DNA from: Stenotrophomonas maltophilia
GTDB lineage: Bacteria > Pseudomonadota > Gammaproteobacteria > Xanthomonadales > Xanthomonadaceae
DNA: 64,000 nt
NCBI RefSeq assembly: GCF_002138415.1
Contig: NZ_CP015612.1
Span: 3,388,001 to 3,452,000, forward strand
Direction: 5' to 3'
In this document: piece by piece, positions 8,300 to 18,846 of the stretch
Layout: the number at the start of each line of letters is the position of its first letter
How positions within the stretch are numbered: the stretch's first letter is position 1
The notes under the pieces: model-generated
What the model was told of the DNA's origin: nothing
Seen by the model: the letters and a program-made list of their open reading frames with translations, nothing else
The model's database searches: none
Translations under genes and position numbers: made by a program

Positions 8300-9672
8300 T
8301 GGGGTCGGATCCTGAGGTATCCCCACGTTTTCATGGCAGCAAAGTCATTTGGTCCAAGGCCGTCCCCGGGGGCGAGCGCAGAAGATCAAGCCACCGTGCC
8401 GGTGGTCCTAGGGGCCAGCCTCTGACTAGTGCCTCGCGCCCAACGCGTGGGGTGGAATAGCGTTTGCGGGTGCTTTTGCTGGGCCAAAGCCAGTGGGCGA
8501 TGTCTGCCGCTTCGCATACCAAGCCGGCCAGCCAGCTGACGAAGGTGGCCAGCGTGCTGATCAGGAGCAGGATCTGCAGCCTGGGCCCTTGCCGGGTCAG
8601 ACTGTCTTCCAGGGCATGCCCGTAGCGGTGTGATTTGAGATCTCGAAAGGCCAGTTCGATCTGCATCCGGCGGGCATAGAGGTTAACCAACTGTCGGGCG
8701 CTGCCTGGCTCAATTCGAGCGCGGCCACGATAAGCCAAGGCTCTCGCTCACGAGCGGCAGCCTTCAGGCTCACCGCCGAACGAGAGGCCTGCTGTGGAGT
8801 ACGGCGGGTGGATTTTTTGCGGCCCTTACGCGTTTTGGAACACACCACCACGTGGCAGGCCAGCGGCGAGCTGCGGTTGACCAGCGCTGGCGGGAGCTCG
8901 CGTGGCACGGTCCTGGCTCTGGCGTGCAGGGTACGGCTGTCATGCCAGTGTTCCGGGTAGTTGGGGGCCTCCTGAAGTTTGATGCGCGTTGCTCCACGCA
9001 GACGCCCCACCCAGTGCCAGCCCAGCGCAGAAACCGCGCGAAACCAAGGGGTCCGGAACCCAGCATCGGTCACCAGAATCGGAGTTACCCCTTCTGGAAT
9101 GAGCTTGCGCAATTGCTGCAGAAAATGCCTCTCGGCCTCGGCGGAGCCTTGTTCTTTCCCGCGAACAATCATGTCCAGCAGCGTCAGCGTGCGGCCGCCC
9201 ACGGGAACCGCCGCGCGAAGCAAGCACCAGCTTTTGTCCGACTTCAAGTCAGACCAGTCGATGAGGATGACCGGCTGTGGGCCACGTAGCAGCCAGCGAG
9301 CCATGTCAGCCTCAATGGCACTGCGTTCGCCATGTAGATGCCGATTCCCCAACAGGCGATCAAACGCCTTGAGGGGAGCTCGTACACGCTCGGCCCCAGG
9401 CCACGCTCGAGCGATATCGGTCAAGGTCAACCGTCGCCCAACGATCAGCGCTTGCACCGCGCTGAGAAGGGCCCGCATGCGCAGGACATGCATGGCCGAT
9501 AGTGAGTTGGGCAAGCACTTCTGCAATACTTGGCTGGCGCGCATGACCGCATTCTTCTTTTGGTTTAGTCACCTTGAAGGCTGCGGCATGCGCGCACTTG
9601 TTTCCAGAGCCTGATACGTAAGCCATTGCTCTGTCTGAGGAAAACGTGGGGATACCTCAGGATCCGACCCCA
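8300..9672. mobile_element. IS4-family insertion sequence with 33-bp perfect terminal inverted repeats
   Basis: The sequence at 8300-8332 and the reverse complement of 9640-9672 are identical over 33 bases, bounding a 1,373-bp unit that holds one transposase gene on the minus strand. The unit lies between palindromic elements A and B. I could not find a target duplication of 8-12 bases in the flanks (left flank ends gaacgacct, right flank begins ttcttgttt). The insertion may be old, or the target may have recombined. The perfect repeats argue that the ends are still functional in trans even though the transposase is broken. Confidence 0.8.
8331..9544 (-). pseudogene. IS4-family transposase, frameshifted
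   Basis: The N-terminal two thirds read from an ATG at 9544 through a DDE domain (IDWSDLKSD with the first Asp, LVTDAGFR with the second) to EPWLIVA near 8735. The C-terminal part continues in another frame from about 8738 to a stop at 8331. It includes LYARRMQIELAFRDLK, an exact match to the IS4 signature Y-x2-R-x3-E-x6-K that supplies the catalytic Glu. The two parts join into a normal product of about 400 residues only after a change of one base between about 8738 and 8700. I see no slippery heptamer there, so I call it an inactivating single-base loss rather than programmed frameshifting. Confidence 0.8.
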
Positions 9673-9698
9673 TTCTTGTTTGTCGATACCTGACAGAT

Positions 9699-9718
9699 GT
9701 GTCGACCAAGGTCGACAC
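9699..9718. repeat. short palindrome with ACCAAGGT centre
   Basis: A perfect 20-base palindrome GTGTCGACC/GGTCGACAC style, followed by CTACC. It belongs to the same GTAG-headed superfamily as the ACCTTGGT repeats near 35.7, 38.3, 45.8 and 47.4 kb. Confidence 0.7.
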
Positions 9719-9734
9719 CTACCGACAGCACACG

Positions 9735-10010
9735 GAATCTGTCACAGGTGGGGCGGTGTCGGAGTCCGGGGTGTCAGCCGCATGGGCCCGAGGCATGCCT
9801 CGGGCGGGTTGGGCAGGATGCCCAACCCCGGTCTTGCCGTGTGCGCAGGAAAGCGCACACGAGCAAGCGGCTGCCAAGCCTACATGGACGTACTTGCGGC
9901 GTCCCCGCACTCCGACACCGCCCCGCCAAACCACGGATCGCCCGCTTCTGCTGTTGCTTCGGCCGCTGCCGTTGCTTCTGCGGGTGCAGGGCGCAGCCCT
10001 GCCGAACCCT
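9735..10010 (-). repeat. large mosaic palindromic element, copy B (expanded apex)
   Basis: Inverted relative to copy A. The outer arms 9750-9771 and 9903-9924 pair at 21 of 22 positions and are type I (core GGTGTCGGAG). The next stem is 9775-9781 with 9867-9873. Where the other copies have a two-base tip, this copy has about 85 extra bases folding as three further hairpins: 9786-9805 (perfect 20-base palindrome), 9806-9815 with 9819-9828, and 9838-9846 with 9853-9861 (extended by cttgc/gcaag). The GCAAC tract and the GCAGGGC hairpin follow toward 10010. Together with the flanks this accounts for the gene-free stretch 9673-10085. Confidence 0.75.
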
Positions 10011-10085
10011 ACCGACTTCCGCCACTTGCGGTGGCAGCGACGGCCCACTAGCCTTCGGCCGTCGTTCACCACCCAAGGACCGCCC

Positions 10086-12050
10086 GTGAAACACCGTCAT
10101 CTCCTGCTGGCCTCGGCAATCGCCGCCGCCACGCTGGCCCTGGCCGCCTGCAAGAAGGAAGCTGCCCCAGGCACCGATACCGCCAGCAGCAGCGCCCCGG
10201 CCGGCGAAACCGCCGACCAGTTCGTGGCCCGCATCAATGCCGAATTCAAGGCCGCCTACCCGGAGATGACCTCGGCGCAGTGGCTGTCCTCCACCTACAT
10301 CAACAGTGACTCCGAACGCATCGCGGCCAAGGCCAACGAGCGCTCGCTGACCCAGCTCAACAGCTGGATCGAACAGGCCGCCACGTTCGATGGCAAGCCG
10401 ATGAGCGAGGACAGCAAGCGCGCGATCCACCTGCTGAAGCTGATGTCCTCCATGCCGGCACCGCGTGACCCGGCCAAGCTGGCCGAGCTGACCCAGATCG
10501 CCACCCGCATGGAAGGCAGCTACGGTGCCGGCAAGTACTGCACCGACGCCAACGATCCGAACTCCTGCCGCCAGTTGGGCGAGCTGGAGCAGGTGCTGGC
10601 GCGCAGCCGCGATTACGACAAGCAGCTCGACGCATGGCAGGGCTGGCACAGCACCACCAAGAGCATGCGCGGCGACTACCAGAAGTTCGTCGGCCTGGTG
10701 AACGAAGGTGCCAAGGGCATGGGCTTCACCGATGCCGGCCAGATGTGGCGCAGCGGCTACGACATGCCGCCGGAGCAGATCGGCCCGGAAACCGACCGCC
10801 TGTGGGAGCAGGTGAAGCCGATGTACGAGCAGCTGCACTGCTACGCACGCGGCAAGCTGGACAAGACCTACGGCAAGGACAAGGCCGAAGTGGGCAACGG
10901 CCTGATCGCCGCGCACCTGATGGGCAACATGTGGCAGCAGGACTGGTCCAACCTGTGGGACCAGCTGGAACCGTACCCGGGTGCCGGCAGCCTGGACATC
11001 ACCGCAGCGCTTGAAAAGCAGTACCAGACCAATCTGAGCGCGGCGCTGGCCAAGGCCGGCAAGGATGCCAACGTAGCGGCGCAGTACAAGGCGCAGCGCG
11101 AGGCCGAACTGCGTACCGCCAAGCAGATGACCGAACGCGCGCAGGACTTCTACGTGTCGCTGGGCATGCCGTCGCTGCCGCAGTCCTATTGGGAAAAAAC
11201 CCAGTTCATCAAGCCTGACGACCGCGACGTGGTCTGCCACGCCAGCGCCTGGGACATGAACATGGAAGGCGACGTGCGCACCAAGATGTGCATCAAGCCG
11301 AACGAAGAGAACTTCACCACCATCTACCACGAGCTGGGCCACATCTATTACGACCTGGCCTACAACCCGCTGCCGCCGCTGTTCCAGGGCGGTGCCAACG
11401 ATGGCTTCCATGAAGCGATCGGCGACACCATCGTGCTGGCGATGACGCCCAAGTACCTCAGCTCGATCGGCCTGGTCGATGCGCCGACCGAGAGCCGCGA
11501 GGCGGTCATCAACAACCAGATGCGCATGGCCCTGTCTGGCGTGTCGTTCCTGCCGTTCGGGCTGATGATCGACCGCTGGCGCTGGGGCGTGTTCGATGGC
11601 TCCATCACCGCCGACAACTACAACAAGGCGTGGTGGGACCTGAAGGCCAAGTACCAGGGCGTGGCGCCGGCCAGCACCCGTGGCGAAGAGTTCTTCGATC
11701 CGGGCGCGAAGTACCACGTGCCGGGCAACACCCCGTACACCCGCTACTTCCTGGCGCGCATCCTGCAGTTCCAGTTCTACAAGGGCCTGTGCGACGCGTC
11801 CGGCTACAAGGGCCCGCTGCATGAGTGCACCTTCTACGGCAACAAGGAAGCCGGCCAGAAGTACTGGGCGATGCTGAGCAAGGGTGCCAGCCAGCCGTGG
11901 CAGGCCACGCTGAAGGAACTGACCGGTACCGACAAGCTCGATGCCGGCCCGATGATCGAGTACTTCACTCCGGTCAACGAGTGGCTGAAGCAGCAGAACG
12001 AAGGCCAGATGTGCGGCTGGCAGGCCAACGCGGCCCCGGCGGCGAAATGA
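10086..12050 (+). CDS. M2-family (ACE-like) peptidyl-dipeptidase, lipoprotein
   Basis: A 654-residue peptidase M2. The GTG start at 10086 gives a lipoprotein signal, a short basic segment, a hydrophobic core and the lipobox LAAC with Cys at about residue 21. The zinc site is HELGH (about residue 415) with the third ligand in FHEAIGD about 25 residues later. The length matches single-domain angiotensin-converting-enzyme homologues, which remove C-terminal dipeptides. An ACE homologue of this kind is known from Xanthomonas. The frame is open a further 129 codons upstream, but that part is palindromic element B and is not coding. It probably acts in the periplasm, tethered to a membrane. Confidence 0.88.
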   Translation: MKHRHLLLASAIAAATLALAACKKEAAPGTDTASSSAPAGETADQFVARINAEFKAAYPEMTSAQWLSSTYINSDSERIAAKANERSLTQLNSWIEQAATFDGKPMSEDSKRAIHLLKLMSSMPAPRDPAKLAELTQIATRMEGSYGAGKYCTDANDPNSCRQLGELEQVLARSRDYDKQLDAWQGWHSTTKSMRGDYQKFVGLVNEGAKGMGFTDAGQMWRSGYDMPPEQIGPETDRLWEQVKPMYEQLHCYARGKLDKTYGKDKAEVGNGLIAAHLMGNMWQQDWSNLWDQLEPYPGAGSLDITAALEKQYQTNLSAALAKAGKDANVAAQYKAQREAELRTAKQMTERAQDFYVSLGMPSLPQSYWEKTQFIKPDDRDVVCHASAWDMNMEGDVRTKMCIKPNEENFTTIYHELGHIYYDLAYNPLPPLFQGGANDGFHEAIGDTIVLAMTPKYLSSIGLVDAPTESREAVINNQMRMALSGVSFLPFGLMIDRWRWGVFDGSITADNYNKAWWDLKAKYQGVAPASTRGEEFFDPGAKYHVPGNTPYTRYFLARILQFQFYKGLCDASGYKGPLHECTFYGNKEAGQKYWAMLSKGASQPWQATLKELTGTDKLDAGPMIEYFTPVNEWLKQQNEGQMCGWQANAAPAAK

Positions 12051-12053
12051 GAA

Positions 12054-12085
12054 AAGGCGCGGATCCGCGAGGATCCGCCCCTTTC
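12054..12085 (+). terminator. probable terminator of the M2 peptidase gene
   Basis: An 11-base stem with one mismatch around GGATCC/GGATCC, followed by TTTCT, starting four bases after the stop codon. Confidence 0.5.
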
Positions 12086-12087
12086 TG

Positions 12088-12158
12088 GTAGTGCCGGCCG
12101 CTGGCCGGCAACTACGCGATAAAGACCCAACGGGCAGCCGGCCAGCGGCCGGCTCTAC
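12088..12158. repeat. pair of GTAG-headed palindromes
   Basis: Two gccggcc-stem palindromes. One runs 12088-12115 with GTAG on the plus strand and CTAC at its end, and the other runs 12134-12158 with its GTAG on the minus strand. They face each other in the gap between convergent genes. Confidence 0.8.
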
Positions 12159-12169
12159 CGAAATGCCCG

Positions 12170-12562
12170 TCAGCTGTTCTTCTTCGCGGCCATCGCGGCG
12201 GCCAATTCGGCCTTGAATTCCTCGAAGGTCTGGCCCTTTTCCTTCGCTTCGGCCTGCGCAGCATCACGCAGTGCATCCGAGTACATCAGGCGCACCGGCG
12301 TGCCATTGCGCTCGTGCAGCTCACCGGCCTGCATGATCAGCGCCAGCACCTGCGCAGCGCTCTCGCTGTGGCCCGCGATGCGGCCGTCCATGCCCAGCAC
12401 CCATTCACCGTCGCGGCGCACGACACCGGCCAGCAGGGTGCGCTGAGCATCGCGCAGTTCGGCATGCGGTTCCACCGGCGACGCCTGCGCGGCGGCCTTG
12501 TTGGCGGCCTGCTTTTCCTGGCGACGGCGCTGGTCGCGGCGGGTCTTGGAACTGGTGGACAT
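12170..12562 (-). CDS. small hypothetical protein with basic, Gln/Ala-rich N-terminus
   Basis: A 130-residue protein that I do not recognise. The N-terminal 40 residues are strongly basic (TRRDQRRRQEKQAANKAAAQ), the middle contains GVVRRDGEWVLGMDGRIAGHSESAAQVLALIMQAG, and the C-terminus is a charged helix ending AAMAAKKNS. No signal peptide or membrane segment is visible, so it is presumably cytoplasmic and the basic start may bind nucleic acid. The ATG at 12562 is preferred because the long upstream extension overlaps the neighbouring gene in a low-quality frame. It is transcribed in the same direction as the siderophore-interacting protein gene, with an 83-base gap. Confidence 0.65.
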   Translation of the reverse strand: MSTSSKTRRDQRRRQEKQAANKAAAQASPVEPHAELRDAQRTLLAGVVRRDGEWVLGMDGRIAGHSESAAQVLALIMQAGELHERNGTPVRLMYSDALRDAAQAEAKEKGQTFEEFKAELAAAMAAKKNS

Positions 12563-12645
12563 GGTGCGGTACCGCTGCGAAGGGGGGCGCAAGGATAGCG
12601 CACCCCGCCCGCAGCGCTGCTTCACGCGTGCTCGATCCAGGCCGG

Positions 12646-13542
12646 TCAGTCCAGCACCTTGCCGTGCCGCCAGTAGCCCATGAAGGTGATCGCGCGGCGG
12701 TCCAGCCCGCAATCGCGCACCAGGTGGCGGCGAATCGCCATCACCGCCCCCGCCTCGCCCGCCACCCAGGCATACAGCGGCCCGGCCACGCGGGTATCGG
12801 CCTGCTCCCAGAGGATCTGCGTATCGACGTCGATCTCCTCCAGCGCATCGCCGGCAGCCACGCCCGAGGCCGCTGCCAACCGCGCCTGCACCGCCTGCAG
12901 CAACGGCTGTCCGTAGGCGGCCTGCCCGCGCGGCAACCACACCAGCTCGGCGGTGCCCGGCGCTTTCAACGGCACCGCATCGCCGGCCTGGGCCACTTCC
13001 AGCAACGCCAGCGTGCGCGGCGGATCGGGCATTGCCGCCAGCTCCTCAAGGATGCCGGCCACCGCAGGCAACGCGGTTTCATCGGCCACCAGCAGCACCT
13101 GGCCAATGCCGACCGGCGGTTTCCACTCCCAGCCTTCGCTGCTCTCGGCGCAGTCGGCGTCCGGGGCCAGCAGCACCACACGGTCTCCCGGCCGTGCATG
13201 CATGGCCCAGCGCGAAGCGGGCCCGGTCACGCCGTGGATGACGAAATCGACGTCGACCTCGCCCTGCTCGGCGCGTAGCTGGCGGATGGTGTAGGTGCGC
13301 ATCGGCGGGCGCTGATCATCCGGCAGCGCCCGGTAGCGCGGGTACCAGTCCTCGCCGCTGGGGACCTGCGGCAGGTCCTGGCCGGGCAAGGGGAAGAACA
13401 CCTTGATGCGCTGGTCCGGGCCTTCGGTCTTCATCCGCGCCACGTCGGCACCAGTGAACACCATGCGGTCCAGGGAAGGGGAGAGAACGCGGCGCTCCTT
13501 CAGCGCCACCTCGAACAGGCGGTAGGTCTGCTTCGCAGCCAT
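12646..13542 (-). CDS. siderophore-interacting protein (FAD-binding ferric reductase family)
   Basis: A 298-residue flavoprotein of the ViuB/SIP family. The FAD-binding domain (residues 1-130) contains MRTYTIRQLR, the RxYT(I/V)R-type flavin motif, and GDRVVLLAPD. The C-terminal NAD(P)H-type domain spans about 135-285 and contains VLLVADETALPAVAGILEEL. Members reduce ferric iron in siderophore complexes in the cytoplasm. No siderophore synthesis or receptor gene lies near, and Fur-box-like sequence was not evident to me upstream. The start ATG follows a CCCC-rich leader in the 141-base gap to the efflux gene. Confidence 0.85.
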   Translation of the reverse strand: MAAKQTYRLFEVALKERRVLSPSLDRMVFTGADVARMKTEGPDQRIKVFFPLPGQDLPQVPSGEDWYPRYRALPDDQRPPMRTYTIRQLRAEQGEVDVDFVIHGVTGPASRWAMHARPGDRVVLLAPDADCAESSEGWEWKPPVGIGQVLLVADETALPAVAGILEELAAMPDPPRTLALLEVAQAGDAVPLKAPGTAELVWLPRGQAAYGQPLLQAVQARLAAASGVAAGDALEEIDVDTQILWEQADTRVAGPLYAWVAGEAGAVMAIRRHLVRDCGLDRRAITFMGYWRHGKVLD

Positions 13543-13683
13543 GGGGGAACCTCATGCAACGACATCGGATTGGCTGGCTGTCGTGCATCCACGCACCGGC
13601 TGGCTGGAGTGCCCAGCCTAGTCCGGTGGTTTCCCGTCGCAAGCGCTGCCGGCGTCGCGGCCTGCCCTACCCCTGCACGCTGC

Positions 13684-14910
13684 TCAGTGACCCGTGCAGA
13701 CTGCCTGCGCCGCGCGTTCACGTTGGTGTTCCCAGTACCAGAACACAAAACCAGCACCGAAGAAGGCGGCCTGGCCCAGCGCCAGGTGCAGCGGGCTGGC
13801 GCTCAGCAGCGGCGATACCACGCCGGCCACCACGGTGCTGATCATCAGCTGCACGAACGCCTGCAGCGACGAGGCCAGGCCGCGCTGGTGCGGGTACATG
13901 TCCAGCACCGCCAGCGCCAGGATCGGGAAAATCAGCGCCATGCCCATGCCGCCCAGGAAGATCGGCAGCACCGCCCACGGCAGCACGAACTGCGGGGCCA
14001 GCGCCACGTAGCCGACGTTCAGGAGCACCGACAGCGCGCACAGGACGAAACCGATGGCGACCTGGCGGGTGGGCGTGGTGTGCCCGGCCATGCGCCCGGA
14101 CAGGAACGAGCCGGTGGTCATGCCGCCGATGGTGGGGATGAACAGCCAGGCGAAGCCGCCCTCGCCCAGATGCAGGTGCTGCATCACGAACACCGGCGCC
14201 GAGGAGATGTACAGGAAGATGCCACCGAAGCCGATGCTGCCGGCCAGCGCCAGGCGCAGGAAGCGCGGGTTGAAGCCGATGCGCAGGTAATCACGCATCA
14301 ACGTGCGCGGCGACAGCGGCACCCGTGCCTCCACCGGATGGGTTTCCGGCAGATAGCGTGCGGTCGCCGCCAGCAGCACCAGCGCGAACACCACCAGGAA
14401 CCAGAAGATCAGTGGCCAGCCGGCGCCGCTGAGCAGGATCCAGCCGCCGATGATCGGTGCGATCGCCGGGGCGATGCCGAACAGCATCGACACCTGGCTC
14501 ATCAGCCGCTGCGCATCGTGGCCGTGGTACAGGTCACGGATCACCGCACGACCGACGATCATGCCGACACCTGCCGACAGGCCCTGCAGCGCGCGGAACG
14601 CAAGCAGCGTGGTCAGGTCGGTGGACAGCGCACAGCCAACCGAAGCGCCGACGAACACCACCAGGCCGCCGAGGATCACCCGCTTGCGGCCCCAGGCATC
14701 GGACAGCGGGCCGTGCGCCAGGCTCATCAGGCCATAGAACAGCAGGTACACGCTGATGGTCTGCTGCACCGCCACTTCGTCCACCGCCAGGCGCTGGGCC
14801 AGCTGCGGGAACGCCGGGAAGATGGTATCGATCGAGAACGGGCCGAACATGGCCAGGCCGGCAAGCAGCAGGGCCATGCGGCGGGTGGAGGGAGCAACGG
14901 CGGCGGTCAT
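13684..14910 (-). CDS. Bcr/CflA-family drug efflux MFS transporter
   Basis: A 408-residue major facilitator with 12 predicted membrane segments. The start of the first segment, MFGPFSIDTIFPAFPQL, and the loop GPLSDAWGRKRVIL (motif A, after segment 2) are typical of the Bcr/CflA drug:H+ antiporters (DHA1). Bcr-type pumps export bicyclomycin, sulfonamides, chloramphenicol or peptides, and the substrate here is unknown. Two starts are possible, ATG 14910 (chosen from family length) and ATG 14934; neither has a convincing ribosome-binding site. It is divergent from the riboswitch-gcvP unit. Confidence 0.85.
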   Translation of the reverse strand: MTAAVAPSTRRMALLLAGLAMFGPFSIDTIFPAFPQLAQRLAVDEVAVQQTISVYLLFYGLMSLAHGPLSDAWGRKRVILGGLVVFVGASVGCALSTDLTTLLAFRALQGLSAGVGMIVGRAVIRDLYHGHDAQRLMSQVSMLFGIAPAIAPIIGGWILLSGAGWPLIFWFLVVFALVLLAATARYLPETHPVEARVPLSPRTLMRDYLRIGFNPRFLRLALAGSIGFGGIFLYISSAPVFVMQHLHLGEGGFAWLFIPTIGGMTTGSFLSGRMAGHTTPTRQVAIGFVLCALSVLLNVGYVALAPQFVLPWAVLPIFLGGMGMALIFPILALAVLDMYPHQRGLASSLQAFVQLMISTVVAGVVSPLLSASPLHLALGQAAFFGAGFVFWYWEHQRERAAQAVCTGH

Positions 14911-15122
14911 GAAGGAAGCGTCCGGCAGGGCCATGCGCGGCACGCACGGCGGGCGCCGGTCCCGCTGCAACGGGGACGGCGCCAGATGAATTCGGGTATC
15001 CGCCCATCATAGGTGGGGATTGCGCCCGATGCCATGCAGCGGTGCACAAAACGCACGGCCGGGCCATCGGCCATTCAGCCGCGGGCCCGCGCCGGGACGC
15101 GGCCAGCGGGCCCGCAACGGGC

Positions 15123-15128
15123 TATAAT
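15123..15128 (+). promoter_or_regulatory. candidate -10 box for the gcvP riboswitch transcript
   Basis: TATAAT, an exact match to the sigma-70 -10 consensus, lies about 15 bases before the first aptamer. The -35 region 17 bases upstream is GC-rich and weak. Confidence 0.5.
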
Positions 15129-15140
15129 CGGCGGGCAACA

Positions 15141-15306
15141 CGGTGGGAGAAGCGGAACACCGCTGCCGAAGGCGCAACGCCCGTAATCGCTCAGGCCCGA
15201 TACCACCCGTAACAGAACTCTGGAGAGACCGGTTCGATCCGGCGCCGAAGGGGCACGAAGCCGCGGTTTTCCGCGCTTCCAAACTCTCAGGCAAAAGGAC
15301 AGAGGG
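15141..15306 (+). promoter_or_regulatory. tandem glycine riboswitch
   Basis: Two consecutive aptamers of the gcvT class. The first, about 15141-15218, contains GGGAGA, GCCGAAGG, the core up to TCAGGCCC and AACAGAACTC. The second, about 15219-15306, contains TGGAGAGACC, GCGCCGAAGGGGCA, AACTCTCAGGCAAAAGGACAGAG. The second aptamer matches the conserved core almost exactly. Glycine binding normally switches such leaders on so that excess glycine is degraded. It lies 69 bases before the gcvP start, in the expected orientation. Confidence 0.92.
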
Positions 15307-15374
15307 GCGCCCCGCAGACCGCCGACCGGCGGCTTGTGCCCGTGCGTGTGCCCTTTCCTGACGGATCCTTCGCC

Positions 15375-18242
<2,868 letters not shown>

Positions 18243-18262
18243 TTCCTCGCTGCATCGGTAAA

Positions 18263-18292
18263 GAAAACGGCCCGCGCAAGCGGGCCGTTTTC
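18263..18292. terminator. bidirectional intrinsic terminator after gcvP
   Basis: A perfect GAAAACGGCCCGC stem with a four-base loop, ending in TTTTC on both strands. It ends gcvP, and on the minus strand it could stop read-through from the VOC gene. Confidence 0.85.
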
Positions 18293-18298
18293 AAGGGC

Positions 18299-18318
18299 GT
18301 GTGGACCAAGGTCCACAC
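18299..18318. repeat. palindrome with ACCAAGGT centre
   Basis: A perfect 20-base palindrome GTGTGGACC/GGTCCACAC between the gcvP terminator and the VOC gene, related to the repeat at 9699. Confidence 0.7.
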
Positions 18319-18332
18319 CCACACACATCCGA

Positions 18333-18743
18333 TCACGGGTCCGGCATCTGGCCCAGGCTCAACTGCCACGACACGCCGAAGCGGTCCTGCACCCAGCCGT
18401 AGCGGTTGCTGAAGTCATAGTCGCCTACCGGCATCAACCAATGCCCGCCCTCACCCAGCACGCGTGCGGCACGTTCGAACTGCTCGGCGCCGGAGGACTC
18501 CACGAACAGCGAGATCGACGGTGAGAAGGTGAAATCGTGCACGTCCAGGCTGTCGAAGCACAGGTAGTGGGTTCCACCGAGCAGGAAGATGGCCTGGCGG
18601 ACCTGCCCGGGCACGCCGGCACCGGCGCCGTCCGGATGGCGCTGCATTGCCAGCAGGCGGAAATCAGCGAAGGCTTCGGCGTACAGGGCCAGCGCGGCCT
18701 CGGCCTGGCCGGTGAACATCAGGAAGGGGCGGCTGCGCAGCAT
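18333..18743 (-). CDS. PhnB-like VOC family protein
   Basis: A 136-residue protein with the PhnB/3-demethylubiquinone-type VOC pattern: FLMFTGQAEAALALYAEAF at the start, LCFDS(L)DVHDF in the middle, and the closing WVQDRFGVSWQL (PDxFGVxWQ type). Members of this group are annotated as putative methyltransferases or lyases, but their real activity is mostly unknown. The start at 18743 begins the conserved strand. It is a single gene convergent with gcvP. Confidence 0.8.
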   Translation of the reverse strand: MLRSRPFLMFTGQAEAALALYAEAFADFRLLAMQRHPDGAGAGVPGQVRQAIFLLGGTHYLCFDSLDVHDFTFSPSISLFVESSGAEQFERAARVLGEGGHWLMPVGDYDFSNRYGWVQDRFGVSWQLSLGQMPDP

Positions 18744-18816
18744 GCGGTACTCCTGGTCGACGGGCCGCTGACGGCCCACACGATCAGGATGGCACGGCGG
18801 ATGTGCAGCCCCCGTG

Positions 18817-18839
18817 GTAGTGCCGGCCGCTGGCCGGCA
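18817..18839 (+). repeat. GTAG-headed palindrome (SMAG-like)
   Basis: GTAG followed by the tgccggccgctggccggca palindrome, immediately downstream of the permease stop (minus strand). Confidence 0.8.
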
Positions 18840-18846
18840 GCTTCAG

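Noticed and set aside
8067..8460. Open frames across the mosaic elements that encode Cys/Gly- or Ala/Val-repeat peptides (also at 9626-10089 and 63291-63959)
   Set aside because: They follow the GCAAC tract and palindromes, occur in several frames at once, and have no start signals or conserved reading frame.
8700..8738. Programmed -1 frameshifting in the IS4 transposase
   Set aside because: No slippery heptamer is visible and IS4 elements normally use one frame; a lost base is simpler.
8281..9690. Target-site duplication of the IS
   Set aside because: The 8-12 bases on each side do not match.
9774..11822. 682-codon minus-strand frame over the M2 peptidase
   Set aside because: Antisense to a clear M2 peptidase and passes into a palindromic element.
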